From the NCBI GenBank assembly GCA_035578155.1, contig JAPWDM010000048.1, positions 1,614,501 through 1,678,500 of the forward strand: a stretch of 64,000 nt of DNA, read 5' to 3'. This DNA comes from Brachynemurus nebulosus. Taxonomy: Eukaryota; Arthropoda; Insecta; Neuroptera; Myrmeleontidae. Of this stretch, positions 45,570 to 57,931 are shown in pieces. The notes under the pieces were generated by a model. The model was given only the letters and a program-made list of their open reading frames with translations. It was not told where the DNA came from and did no database searches. Position numbers and translations under genes: made by a program. Within the stretch, counting starts at the first letter, position 1; the number at the start of each line of letters is the position of its first letter.

Positions 45570-47750
45570 CTAGCTTTTGTTATCCACAGTCTCTACTAAC
45601 TTGCACTGAGTTATTTCATGAATTACACGATTGTAAACAAAAAGTGTCTGGTGAATGTTTTAAATTGAAATATTCTGGTTTTGAAATTACGTCATTATCA
45701 TTTTTTCATATTGTTATCTATACGTCGAATTTCACGGGATCCATCATGAAAAAACTGTAGGAAGATTGACACTCTGTAATTTTAAAATTAATGTCACAAA
45801 ATTTCTCCCACATTCTTTAAACTTCTCTCAGCTATTCAGTAACTTCTAGGCGCCAGATTTTTATCTAAACTTCCTATAACGGGCCGTGTTATAAATGTGA
45901 ATAATAACTAATTGTTTTTTCCTTTATTTTAACACCGCTAAGTCTTACACCTAACCGCTTAATTTAACATTGGTGTCTTCACTAAACAAAACTTAAAATG
46001 AAAGTTGGGTTGTATATAACTTGAGTATTTCCATTTATAGTAATACATATTCACAATAGAAGATGGTCGTAAAAGTGCCTGATAAATTATACGTTTTTAA
46101 GTAATCTCAAAGTTAGTTCAATTCAGAGGCGGCGCAAAGAATAGGCGAAATGGACGACCGCCTATAGCCTGGTGCCTTTGGGGGCCTCGCTTTATTAAGT
46201 CAGTTCTTGACTTCCTAATTTGCACAACAACCTTTTGAAAAAGTGATTGAAGCTTTTTTTTTGCTCGCCACCTAATTTTCAGGAAAGTACTGGAGCCTCG
46301 CATTTAAGTGATTAAGGAATTTTTCTATGCCTCGTCGTCTAATTCTTAAAGAAGAAATTTCAAAGAGAAAATAAAGAAACCCTCGCAAAAAATTATCTTG
46401 CCCGCTCCCCATTTAGTCGCAAAATGCCGTTCTATTTTTAAAATTGTGAAAGAACAACTGAATATTCGAATTAAAAAATAACAGAAGAAATTAACCAAAA
46501 ATTAATAAAAATCCCAATTTGTAAAAATTGCAAATTAATTGATTCAAAACCTTTACAGGACGAAGACTTACATACATACACTGTATAATCGTAATGTGTA
46601 GACTCCATACTCCAACTATTCTTAATATATATTCGAAACTTTCGAGGAGTACGAGTAATGTTAAAAATATCCATCCACCATTCAGGTACCCACATATAGA
46701 CATGTACGTAACATATTCTACCAGAAACATAGCTAGCCATCGAAATATGTACGTGTCGAATATGTATGGACTACGGATATAGGACATACTAGTTGCTCAC
46801 ACGCTATTTCTAAATTAAATCATGAAACTGTACGCTGTTCTAGGTGTGACCGAATTTTGAATTATACCGTTACAAAAAGTAGAAATATTTGTTCTCGATT
46901 AGTATTACTGTGGAAATGTAAAAAATTATTAGCTTCGTAATAAATTACAATTGATTTATTAGTGAACTTTTTCAGTTTATGAATCCGTGTAGTGTAAATT
47001 TTTTAATTCATATACATCAACTGATTTTTTTTAATTTTAACATTACAACAAAAATAAATTTTAAATTTTTTTAATTTTTTTCATTTTTATCAATAATGTT
47101 TGGTTTTTTTTTGTTATTTTTGTTTCTGTTTTTTTTTTTTTTGCTTCTTTTTTTAAATTAACCATTCCATTATTTTATTTTTTTATGATTCTCTAGTTCT
47201 AAATCAGTAAATCACTGGATACAAAAATTTTTAATCCGAATAAATCTAATTTCGGACACAAGAAGGTGATGCCTTCATGTATAATGAAATAATCAAATAT
47301 TCTCTCTTCTACAAATCCCTTTAGTGATATACTTGAATTTTTTTGCAAATTCGGGAGCATAATCGTTAACTAGAATTCACTAACAATGTAAGCACGTTTT
47401 GACTAATAATAATCGCAAATTTTTTTCTGTATATAAAAAATTAAATTAACACTTTCTTTCGATCAGAAAATATCGCACACATCAGTTACTCAAAAGGAAA
47501 ATGTAACGGAAAAGTTGATAGAAAAGAAAGGTAAACAAGTTAAAGTAATACAGTGATGAACTATGCTTAGTAACATGTTGATATTTAGTTAGGTCCGATG
47601 ATCAGAATTCTAATACGTTTCGTTCTTTTATCTTCTCAAAATTTCGGATTGTATATATTTGAAATTAAAAAATTTGCCAAATGTGTATGTCAAGGTTCCT
47701 CAGCTTTTCATAACTCGGATAAGAAATAGGACACTTGGATACATTTTTTA
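45570..47750. other. AT-rich; single hAT-like end near 46125
   Basis: AGAGGCGGCGCAAAGAATAGG (46124) with TTTGGGGGCCTCGC resembles one end of a hAT-like repeat; no partner found. Overlapping frames at 46471-46787 on both strands look like chance. Confidence 0.35.
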
Positions 47751-47787
47751 AAGTATATATATATATATATATATATATATACTTTAA
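47749..47787. repeat. (TA)n hairpin
   Basis: TTTAAAG-(TA)n-CTTTAAA forms a perfect short palindrome. Confidence 0.8.
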
Positions 47788-47999
47788 ATTAGTTGCATAA
47801 TTATATGTTATTATATGGGTTAAATACGTGATCATTTGATTTCCAAAATCAATTTTTAAAAATAAAATAAATCTCTAAGTTCAATATTTCGCAAACGAGA
47901 TTTAAAAAATAGTTAAAAAACATTAACTCCATTTTATAATGTCTTTCTAACGATACCGTGCAGGATACAGTAATTGGAATTCAATTCAATTGGAATTCA

Positions 48000-48157
48000 A
48001 TTCGATTTGAACCCCCAACTTTAGGGGCTGGTTTCACCCCGTAAACGTGGACGATGGCCGATAAAAAAAAATACGGGTCCCTTATTTTTACCTATACTAC
48101 ACACCAGTAAAGTTTCATCAAAATCCCGAATTTCACTCTGGGTGCATCTCCTTGTAA
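48000..48157 (-). repeat. Dispersed 160-bp repeat, copy 2
   Basis: Same phrases as 15959-16118, including GTAAACGTGG.CGATGGCCGA and CTGGGTGCATCTCCTTGTAA. Confidence 0.7.
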
Positions 48158-48159
48158 GT

Positions 48160-48970
48160 AATTAAGGACTTTGAGTCCCTGCAACCAAAATGACCAAAAC
48201 CAGTTGAATCTAACAAAATCGGATAGAGTTTTGAATAAAAAAAGATTCTCTTAAAGTTTCATCTTGATAAAGAAGTCGACCGTGGAGAAAAATGCGTTAT
48301 AATGCATGGCGAAACAATGTAGTCTTACGAAAAATAACGAATTTTTGTCATATTTTAAAAAAAAATTATGCTTAAAATCTAAAATTTTTTATATTCAGTA
48401 AGGGAGTCTGTTTAAACACGTATACAAAATTTTAGAATGATTTAGAAAAGCGTTACATATTTAAAAAATTAATTATTAGAATAAATGAATTATTAACCAA
48501 AAATTTGGTAACGTTCCATTAAATGAAGTTTAGTAGGAGATTCAAAAATAAAATAAAGTCATATATAACTAAAAAATTCCAGTTCGACACAAATTTCGCA
48601 CTATTAAGATAAACAGCCGATATTAAAGAACCTGAAACAACAGTGAATACTTAAAACTTATCTACTTCGGTGAATAGAAATAAATCAAAATAATTTATTT
48701 ATTGGCAAGTTTATTATAAATGTACCATTCTTTCTCGTAAATAATTCACAAAAAGACCCGTACACGCACCACTTATATACACACACAATTGATCATGAAA
48801 AAACGTCACTTGTAAACCTTTTTTCCTATTTCACCAATAACTATAAAAAATTTACAAACAACCACTACGCACAGCACCAATAAATAATACAGACGAATAT
48901 TCGAATGAATTTTACATTTTTGACCAATGTTGTTTTTTATTTGTTCCCTATTAATCCAAGAGTTGTCGAT
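48160..48970. other. AT-rich, nothing recognised
   Basis: No gene or repeat supported. Confidence 0.4.
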
Positions 48971-48974
48971 GATA

Positions 48975-49960
48975 CAGGGTTAGTCAAAAGTATGGAAACG
49001 ATGAAATATCTCAGCGGGAAAGCATTTTTGGGATAAATGATGATGACAACAGTTCCATAATTTTTTGCGGCGCATCCGATGGTGACCTTGACTTTGACCT
49101 CAAAGTCAAGGATCAAGATCTTATCAAGGTCAACTCTATTTTTTCAAATAGCAACCCTCCTTTTCGACACTGGAAATGGAAAGAGCAAAAAATTCTGCAT
49201 CCGAATATGACCCTAAAGTCAATGATCAAGATCAAATGCTGATTGTTACTGTAATTGAAAATTCTACTGTAATTTTTTTAATTTTATCGTTCGGCAGTAG
49301 ATGCAGACAGGATGTAAACCTGCGTAGTAGGTATAGCCAGAATGTAGGCCTGCGCAAAAGGTGTAGCCAGGATGTAGACGTGCGCACTAGGTGCATGTAG
49401 GATGTAGACATGCGCAATAAGTGAAGTAGGTAGGAATGAAGTTGTAGGAAGAATAAAAAAATGAAATTTTTCAAAGTTACCACATAAAATTGTAACCTTA
49501 CGACATATTAGACGAACAAATTAGCTTATAGAGTCCAATATTTTAAAGTTACAATTTTATGGGGTAATTTTGAAATATTTCATTTTTTTATTCTTCTTTC
49601 AACCTCATTCCTACCAACTTCACTTACTGCGCATGTCTACATCGCATATGCACCTAGTGAGCACGTCTACATTCTGGCTACACCTACTGCGCAGGTCTAC
49701 ATCCTGTCTACACTTACTATGGAACATCAAAATTAAAAAAAATTACAGTAGAAATTTCAATTAAAAATTATAGTAAAAATCAGCATTTGACCTTAATTTG
49801 ACCTTGATCATTGACTTCAAGGTCATATTCGGATGCAGAATTTTCTGTTCTTTCCATTTCTGAGGTCCAAAAGGGGGGTTGCCATTTAAAAATACGGAGT
49901 TGACCTTGATATGACCTTGATACTTGACCTTGAGTTCCCTAAATATAAATTTTCCCAATT
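48975..49960. repeat. Fold-back with about 400-bp arms
   Basis: Left arm about 49090-49499 and right arm about 49546-49950 are reverse complements: GGTAGGAATGAAGTTG/AACCTCATTCCTACC, GATGTAGAC/GTCTACATC, CCAAAAGGGGGGTTGCC versus GCAACCCTCCTTTTCG, and GACCTTGA.. repeats. Each arm holds about five 30-bp units with GTAGCCAGGATGTAGACGTG. It begins at a TACAGGGTTAG end (48976). Frames over it mirror the arms and are not genes. Confidence 0.75.
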
Positions 49961-49969
49961 TATGAAAGT

Positions 49970-50865
49970 TCAACCATTTGTTTGGTGAACACTGTCGTGG
50001 GCATAACTATTAATAAATATGTATGTATTATTAATTTTTTTAATTTTGTCGCTTCAAATAATTGTATCTGAACACCTATAGCTATCAATTTTATACCTTC
50101 ATTTAATAATAGAGTTTAACGCCCGTACTTCAAACTTACGGTCTATAACACACGTTACCGACATAATTATTTTTCTTCTTTATTGAATGTTGATTGAAGC
50201 TAGAAAAATTGCAGAAAACCTTCATGAACATAGTCAGCCGCTGGATTCGAATCCTCGGGCAGCTAGTCAGAAGTTCCAGTGACTAAACCTCATTAATAAA
50301 TTTAAATTTTATGACGTTGAAATTTATAATGGAAAAATGATAGGTAGATACTTAAATTTCTGACAGATACTGTACGAAAACAATGTTATTTTTACTTCGT
50401 TTCTTTTATTATTTTCTTTCTGATTCTTCACCGTGGTAAAATAGAAAATAAAAAGAAATAGAAAAACACCAAGAAAATGGACATTTTAATTTAGAAATTA
50501 TATAAAATGCATTATAATTTACAGAAGGTCGAGTGAATGCTGCTAAGTTGCACTTTTACAGAAACATTGTTCGTTTTTATTCTTTCCACTTCTTTTCTTA
50601 TTGTTTTCTTATTTAGAAAACGTTCCCAATAATGGTATAGTCAAAGAGATTCGTTTCAAGCTATCCACTAGCAGCACTATCTATGGGTCAATCAACATAC
50701 AAGTATTTGCTTTAGCGAATTAAAATGGAAAAGCTTTTCTTATACTCATCTTGTATTGAATTTACAAAACCGACAAAATGTGATAAACATTCACGTTTTC
50801 AAAATTTCATTTTGATAATCCTTTTTTGGCAAGTAATGCAACCAATTTAGCCCTAAAAATAGTAG
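49970..50865. other. AT-rich, nothing recognised
   Basis: A tRNA B-box-like phrase (GGATTCGAATCC, 50234) has no cloverleaf. Confidence 0.4.
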
Positions 50866-51182
50866 CAAAGATACAAAAATTAGGGGAGGTAGTAGCAAAG
50901 ATACACAAATTTAGGGATAAATAAGTGTTGAAAAGTCCTCATCGATCCTGTACGTGGAAAATATTTTATTCAAGGTCAAAGGTGTCAAAAATGGGTTTTT
51001 TGCGTTTTTTAGCAAAACGGTAAGTTTTATCATAAAATTAGGTCAGACAAAAATTGTAAATCATATAATTATCTATAAAAAATGTCTCAATACTTTTTTT
51101 CCTGAGAGCCACCGTTTCTGAGATATAACTATTATAAAAAATCTCCCACCTGCGCCGGAAAAACTCCTCAACACAATTTTTT

Positions 51183-51309
51183 AGTCGAATTTTTCCTTGA
51201 AAAAATTAGACTTATACAGTCTATACGCCAAGAACCGTGAGAGGCGAGAGTAGGGGCGCTATCCGTTTTCGGACCCGTAGAACACGAATATGTAGAAAAA
51301 AAATGTCGG

Positions 51310-51377
<68 letters not shown>

Positions 51378-52868
51378 CCGCCACCTTTTAACTTGTGTAG
51401 GGCCCCCCTATGGAAGTTAAGAAATGAAATTTGGTAAATGGGGCTCATTTTCGAGGCACCTCATACTATCAAAGTGGGGTCAAATTTTGGGAAAATTTTT
51501 GATTCGACCCAACTTTTAAGGGGGTGGTGAGAGCGGAAAAGCAATAAAACTTTTTCAAACCGGTCGGAAATAATGTTTCCGTCAATTATCTACAACATAT
51601 CCAAAATTCAGCTTCCTACGATGATTTGGTGGTAGTGGAGGGGGGAAAAACGATTTTCGCTGGATCTAACACGCCCCCAACCCCCCAGAATTAGGAGGGT
51701 TAAAATTTGCTGTGTTGATAAAGCTCGTACCTAGGTTGTGCTTTTTGGAGGTTTTAATATTTTACCCCCACCCCCTTCATTTTTAAGCTACAATTTCATC
51801 CATTTTCGACGTTTTCGAAGTTTGTACCACTCGCACAGGTCACCCAAATAAACCTAGAGGGCTGAAATTTTGTATTCGGATTGAGTTAGTATCAAGGGGG
51901 TGCCTTTTGGGGGTCTCGACTTTTAATCCCTACCCCCACCATTTTATACCCAAAAGAACATGATTTTTCTTGTTTTTTAACAGTTTCGTTCGGGTCAAAA
52001 TCTCCCCAAATAAACCTAGAGGGCTGAAATTTTGTGTACAGGTTAAGCTAATAGCCAGACACTGTTTTTTGGGGGTTTCAACTTTTAACCCTTACCCCCA
52101 CGATTTTTACGCCAATATTTCCTTAATTTTTTTGCTTGTTTTCTAACACGTCTAGAGACTCTCTAAGGAAACCTAGAGGGCTGAAATTTTGTACGTGTAT
52201 TCAGTTAGTATCCAGATAGTACCTTTTAGGGAGTCCACATTACTTTTCCCCCCACTTCTCCCATTTTTACATCGGAATTGAATGCTGTTGTTAAATGTGT
52301 TTTAAATGCATTACTTTTATTCTAAATACAAGTAGGCGAATAGTAATTTTAAAAAATTTAAAAAAAAGTGAATATAATTTTTTAACAAATGAAATACATA
52401 CATATTAAGTAATTTAAAAATGTTATTAAAGTCACTGTTTATTTATAAATTAGGAATTTTGGATTTTTATTATTTATAAAATAGAAATTTTGGATTTATT
52501 TGGAAAGAAAAAATATCTTCATAAAAGCCTTCCAGTTTACTATTTAAGTTCCTTTTTTAATATTTAAAAATAAAACACAAAGGCAATTGGCGGATAAGCA
52601 TGGATAGAAATGCCCTCGTACGAATTGTGTTGACTTTTTCGCTGTTAACTGCTATCGGCACAAGATTGAAATTTACTGGGATTCAGCCCTTAAAAACTTA
52701 AAACCTTTTTTTAAAGCCCCGATCAACCGGACACTCATCATCAGTTTTGAAACCACCAAAATTACAAATCGCTTGTGGACTTTCAATTACATTTCGCTTG
52801 TAGATACTCAATACCGAAGATGAAAGGAAAAATTCGACTTCCGTGATGGGGCTCCGCTGCTCACGGCG
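51183..52868 (+). mobile_element. Full-length HINE, reference copy
   Basis: 5' end AGTCGAATTTTTCCTT (with T before, 51182), CAGTCTATACGCCAAGAA block, (TA)n 51310-51374, the phrase array to GTCACTGTTTAT, the TAGGAATTTTGG and CTCGTACGAATTGTGTTG segments, then the inverted repeat AAGGAAAAATTCGACTT (52824-52840) and the terminal hairpin CCGTGA(14 nt)TCACGG (52841-52866) ending CG. The left T-run has 6 T, the right 5, while the interrupted gene needs 5, so insertion was inside a T-run. Non-coding. Confidence 0.75.
51310..51374. repeat. (TA)n microsatellite inside HINE
   Basis: TA run with one TACA step. Confidence 0.95.
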
Positions 52869-53649
52869 TTTTTAATTGTAAAAACGGATGTAGTGCACAA
52901 TGTTGCTGCAAAAAAGTCGGATTGTTTTGTTCTCTTGCATGTACTAGTTTTCAAGGCAAGTCGTGCTCTAATGTTGAATCATCAACAGAAGAGGATTCGT
53001 ATGATACCAACGAGGAGACATGTGATGCATCGCTATTGAGTCAATTAATTTGCAGCCAACAAGAAGAACAAGAACAAAAACTAGAAGGAGAAGAACACGA
53101 AGAAGAGGAAGCTGAAATATTAGACGATTATAAATCTGACGAATAATTTCCCTCACTTTTTTATATCTATACCGCTTTTATCATTCCAATAATAATATTT
53201 TTTATTATTCAATAGTTTTAAATTAAACAGGATTACCATAGACCGTGGAATAGGCCTACCGGGGAAACTTTTTAAAAAAACCGGCAAAGTACACTACCTC
53301 ACAGGTGGTGTGGAAACGTGTGCATATTATGAAGATTACAACTTTTGTAATAGTTATATCTCCGAAACGGTGCCTCTTAGGAAAAAGTATTCTGGCATTT
53401 TTTATAGATAAGTATATGATCTACAATTTTTTTCTGACTTAATTTTATGATAAAACTTACCGTTTTGCTGAAAAACGCGAAAAACCCATTTTTGACACCT
53501 TTGATCTTGAATAAAATTTTTTCCACGTACAGGATCGATGAGGAATTTTACACTTATTTATAATGGTGTTCCGAACATTCATACCAATTTTCAGTTCTCC
53601 CCTAATTCTTGTACCCTTGCATGTTTAAATTCACCGGTGTCAAGTTATA

Positions 53650-53910
53650 TTGGTAAAAATATGAATCCATAATCGACCATTTTATACTCACAAGTAAAGG
53701 TCCCGAGACCGGACCTATCGATTTTGATGAAACTTAAATATGTTGTAGAACACTAAAAACTAAGGGACACGTATTTTTTTTATCTGCGGAAAAACGGTTT
53801 GAAGGGGTGAAATCGCCCTCCAAAAATTGGGGTAAAAATTTAATTTTTCAAATATCTCGAAAACAGTAAGAGATAGAGCAAAAGTTTAAATTGGCGATAT
53901 TGCTCTTTTT
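53650..53910 (+). repeat. Dispersed repeat, copy 3
   Basis: Similar in reverse to 15900-16120: GATTTTGATGAAACTT, ACACGTATTTTTTTTATC, AATATCTCGAAAACAGTAAG. Confidence 0.5.
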
Positions 53911-54890
53911 TAAAGAGCTATCTATTGATATGCAATTTGTTCATATTACATCAACAGGGGTGGTTGGGGGTTAAAATTTGGGAGTTAATTTTGCAAAAAG
54001 GGGGTGAAAAATAAACAATATAAAAATTTTGTTTACAGATTTGAAATCTACATCGAAAAATCTAATCGACCTATTTTTGTTCAATGCCCTAATATTAAGT
54101 CTAGGGGTAGTTAACTAGAGGGTGACTATGTCGAATAGTCGTACAATTTGGGTATTTCAAGAAGTTCTTCTTCATGGAAAATAGCTTAAGACAATTAGAA
54201 TAACGTAGAAATGAAATTCTCGAATTCAAAATTGAGCTTGAGCAACATTGGAGAGGGGGTGAGTCACCCTCTTAAATTACATACTAGTTTATATACACTA
54301 ATTTTTGCTATTAACACACTGATAGTGGGTAAAATAATGTCACCTTAAAAATTATTATTATAATGGCATCTTAAAAATTATTTAAAATATACAGATTAAT
54401 GAAAATTACTTCAGCCGGTTCCTCATCATAATCACGAAGCAAATTTTCATTCTCTTCCAGGGTATTTTGGTTAAATTCAAGATTAAATGCTAACATTAAA
54501 TCATGTTCAATAACAAATGACGTATTTTCAATTGAGTGAATAATTATGAGTAAATAAAGTATGAGACGAAATTTGTTGTTGAAAATGTTGTCATTAACAT
54601 ATGAATGACATTAGCTAAATTAATGTTCACCAACTGAACACAAGTAAATAACAAAAAAAAAAAGTATCACAACAACAAATTCACAAATACTGAAATTTAA
54701 CTAAAGCAAAAAATACAGCTCCAGACTTTTTATATAGTTGTGTTTAAATCTAGGACTGTTTTGATCCAACCCTATCTACCGCATAAAAAAATCACACAAA
54801 CATACTGAAAATGGAAAAATATAAATTATTTACAAAGCCTAATAACCAGAAAACCATATGTCCGTTTTTTTCTAAATCATGTGATAAATT
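53911..54890. other. AT-rich, nothing recognised
   Basis: GGGGTGAAA-type low-complexity phrases only. Confidence 0.4.
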
Positions 54891-54892
54891 TC

Positions 54893-55000
<108 letters not shown>

Positions 55001-55334
55001 TCTTTTATGTGGAAAACCATAAAATCCGGTAGGACTGAATATATTTTATGGTCATCAAAATTTTGAAAAGCTTCCTGTGTAAAAAAGTCTTAAGCTGTAC
55101 AGGAAAAATTACAGAAAAGCTTAAGAATTTTTCCCATACAGCTCCGTAATTTTCCCGTTGCCTGTCACTTATGCCCGCATTACCAGAAAGCTCCGTAAAA
55201 ATTACCGTAATTTTTTCTCAGTGTACAATTATGTAAATAAATAAATTTAACTAAATTAATTAGATTTCTCTTATTTCGTAAATTACGCTTAATACTTTTC
55301 AATGAATTCTTGGTATACACCTCTTAAAGTTATG

Positions 55335-55483
55335 ATTTTTAAGACGTCAGAAATTTGAGCTGTTTAAAACATCAGAAATATGAGCTATTTAAGACATCAG
55401 AAATGTAAACTATTTAAGACATCATAACTGTGATTCTCAATTTAGATATCTTTTTTCAGACATCAGAAATATAAACTGTTTAA
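55335..55483. repeat. About 26-bp minisatellite, left part
   Basis: Units of the type TTTAAGACATCAGAAATATG. The array resumes in diverged form at 56271-56460 beyond the inserted MITE. Confidence 0.7.
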
Positions 55484-56270
55484 GGGGAGGTTTACTTGAG
55501 CGTCGTTAAAAAAAATCGACTTTTTTTGCAGAAATTGGTAGCTAATTATGTGTAGAATATGTTCCCAAAGTGATTTTGCTGAAAATGATTTAAAAAAAAG
55601 GTTTTTGCACATTAACCGAATCCAGCTTTCTATAAAAAAAAACAAAAAACGTAGTTCACGCAATAATGAGTATTAAATATAAAATTTTGAAAATACGTTT
55701 CTTTATATATATTTTATAATATATCGGAACCACATTTTTGGAATTGGTGGACACGATAACTCAAAAACTATTCGATGGATCCTGTTTTTTTAATTTTTTT
55801 ATTTTAAAGATAATTCAATTCTTTGGCACCTCTACCTAAGTCCGATACACTTTCAATATTTTTTTATTTTTAAATTTACTTTAAAGAACGAAAAATAAGA
55901 CAAAAATCGTAATCAAAAGTTCACACATCCGCCATTTTTTTTTCTTTCAGCAATTTATTGATATTATAGGTATAGGTGCCAATTCTGTTCATATATTTTA
56001 TAATAAATCTTTTTTTTTTTTGACTTCAGTGGTTTATTACCGGCGCTATGATGTCCACCAACAAGGCATCAGATTTTCGGATCGTCACACTGCGCTATCT
56101 ATAAAATGGACAATTTTTTATATTTTTCCTTGAAAAAATTTTTATTGTACCTATAGCTTAATACTTAATAAATATGTGTACAAAATTCGAAATTGATATT
56201 TGCTTCCGTCATTGAGAAAAAAATTCCAGAAAAATACATAATTTTTGGTCCATCTCAAGTAAACCTCCCC
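55484..56270. mobile_element. piggyBac-like MITE in a minisatellite
   Basis: TTAA at 55480-55483 and 56271-56274; ends GGGGAGGTTTACTTGAG and CTCAAGTAAACCTCCCC are exact 17-bp inverted repeats. 787 bp, non-coding. Confidence 0.85.
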
Positions 56271-56474
56271 TTAAGACATCGCAATTCTGAAGTCAGAAAA
56301 AAGAATTCTTTAAGACGTCATATTTAAGACCTCATAATCTATTCATAAATCGACGCATAAGATATCTTTATGAATTCATGAAGATATCTTTCTGAACTTG
56401 TTTTCTGACGTTCAAATTAGAAATATGAATTCTTTATGAATTCATTAAGACGTCAGAATGTTGACTGGGTAACA

Positions 56475-57215
56475 ATTTCAAAAATTTTATGACAGGAATG
56501 TGGATGTCCTTCTTCCGCCTATGTACTTACCGCCCTTAACACAATATATTAATGAGAGACACGATGGTATAATTTAAGGGAGCTTTTTTTTCAACAAATT
56601 TTCAAAATTCATATTCAATAAAAGTCAGCACCACCTGAAATGTACTCATATTTTCTCTTATTCGCACAGTAGTAAACTACATCACATATTTACTATCAAT
56701 GACGATAAAATCATACACCGAAATTGCCACAAGCTCCCTAGCTGTACCTTACGTTGACATATATACATAAAAACGACAAAATATCAGGACTTTAGTGCGT
56801 TCTCCCACAAATCTGATATAAGATATAACGATTGTTACTAAAATTCAATATTAGACAGGATTCTTATAGATTTAATAAATATTATGAATAATCAAGATAA
56901 CATGTTAGGTAGCATATTTCTTTCTATTAACACAGTAGCCTAACAAAGTAAGAATGTCATCATGGTGGAGGCAATGGGAAGAAATAAATTTGTCCAGGAT
57001 GTAAAAATATTTATGGAATAGATATCCTTAATATGTTTGCTTAAAACTCTTACTGGTAAAATGATGATTAATATTAATAACAATAATAATAATAATAGAG
57101 TAGTCGTCTCTTATTTCTCCCCCGATATTTTAAATTTTACTTTCCAGCTATGTTTTTAATCTATGTGTTTTCAAAATGAACTGTGTTGTCCTAATTTATT
57201 TATTTATTTATTAAC
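56475..57215. other. AT-rich, nothing recognised
   Basis: No gene or repeat supported. Confidence 0.4.
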
Positions 57216-57217
57216 CA

Positions 57218-57912
57218 TACCCTGTTCCAGCTGGTCTGGCAGGGTACTTTTAGTATTGTCGTTATGCCACTAAGGGCCTTTTACACCCTTAGTGGTACTG
57301 TTTGTTATTTATACTTGTTGTTTTGTTTTGTTATTTCTTTTTATCGATGTATCACCGAGGGCCTTTTACACCCGAGGTGGTACATCATTTGTTTTTACTA
57401 TCTGTGATATTTTGTTATGCCGCTGTAGGCCTGTTGTTATGACTCTACAGCGGTATTGTTTTAACTCCTTATTGCGTCACTGGTGGGCCTGCGGCTCCCC
57501 AGTGACGCAATAAGTTTTATCTGTGATATACTTGTGATATATATTTCTATTCATTTTACCAGTGTTTGTCTAGTCAGGTTTCTCCACTCCGAGGCCCTTC
57601 ACACCTCGGAGGGAGTCCCAGCGATGGTTTTCAGGCCTTGGTGACCGGACGCTCTGTCTAGTACTTATCGTACCGTCACCAAGGACTGTCCGCTCTTTTT
57701 AAGCCCTGGGATGGCGCGGCTCATCCTTGGATTTTATATGTGTATGTTTGTCCGTTGTCTAGTGCATTTATGTGTCCCTGTCTTTACGTGTTTCTTTTAT
57801 TTATATTGTGTTTGGCGGCGCATGCCCTTCGTTGGCGATGCCGCCGGGTGCTGCTGACCACGCCATCCACCGGCAGCAGTACCGCAATTTAAACTAAAAA
57901 AAAAAAAAAAAT
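57218..57912 (+). repeat. Chain of about nine hairpins ending in poly(A)
   Basis: GC-rich block with successive stems of unrelated sequence: 57218-57246 (TACCCTG), 57265-57297 (CCACTAAGGG), 57346-57386 (imperfect), 57417-57455 (CCGCTGTAG), 57469-57513 (TTATTGCGTCACTGG, 15 perfect pairs), 57582-57615 (CTCCGAGG), 57636-57684 (CCTTGGTGAC), 57814-57845 (GGCGGC), 57851-57879 (CTGCTG). Loops often hold GGCC followed by pyrimidines (GGGCCTTTTACACCC twice, GAGGCCCTTCACACC). A run of 17 A ends it. This looks like the 3' region of a poly(A) retroposon with conserved RNA structure. No protein is recognised. Confidence 0.65.
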
Positions 57913-57931
57913 AATAATAGAGCATAACATC

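Larger units (their letters stand above)
51140..53146 (+). pseudogene. PIN/CXC gene end, split by a HINE
   Basis: Left piece 51146-51177 reads PPAPEKLLNTIF; right piece 52871-53146 resumes NCKNGCSAQCCCKKVGLF, CSLACTSFQGKSCSN, then an acidic Glu/Gln-rich tail ending DDYKSDE. Removing the 1,686-bp HINE and surplus T residues restores one frame across the join. Eleven Cys in the cluster resemble Tesmin/TSO1-type CXC metal-binding repeats and the same cluster at 6.7 kb. The N-terminal nuclease-like part is absent; the left piece abuts the left inverted arm at 51137. Only the C-terminal hundred or so codons survive, so it is not functional, though the remaining codons are undamaged apart from the insertion. 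Confidence 0.75.
50870..53632. mobile_element. Inverted-repeat-bounded unit with PIN/CXC gene end, copy 2
   Basis: Left arm 50870-51137 and right arm 53341-53632 are reverse complements at roughly 90 percent over their best 200 bp: ATCGATCCTGTACGTGGAAA, GTCAAAAATGGG, AGCAAAACGGTAAGTTTTAT, CCGTTTC.GAGATATAAC. Between them are only the last part of the PIN/CXC gene and a later HINE. The arms are unrelated in sequence to those at 5.16-7.13 kb. Confidence 0.6.

Noticed and set aside
46471..46787. Overlapping frames on both strands
   Set aside because: Typical of chance frames in moderate-GC stretches; no family resemblance and no repeat support.
49176..49764. Frames rich in Arg-Cys or Leu-His
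   Set aside because: They read the 30-bp units of the fold-back and occur on mirrored strands.
50210..50300. tRNA gene suggested by GGATTCGAATCC
   Set aside because: No A box, D-arm or acceptor pairing could be built; the same holds for 58555-58590.
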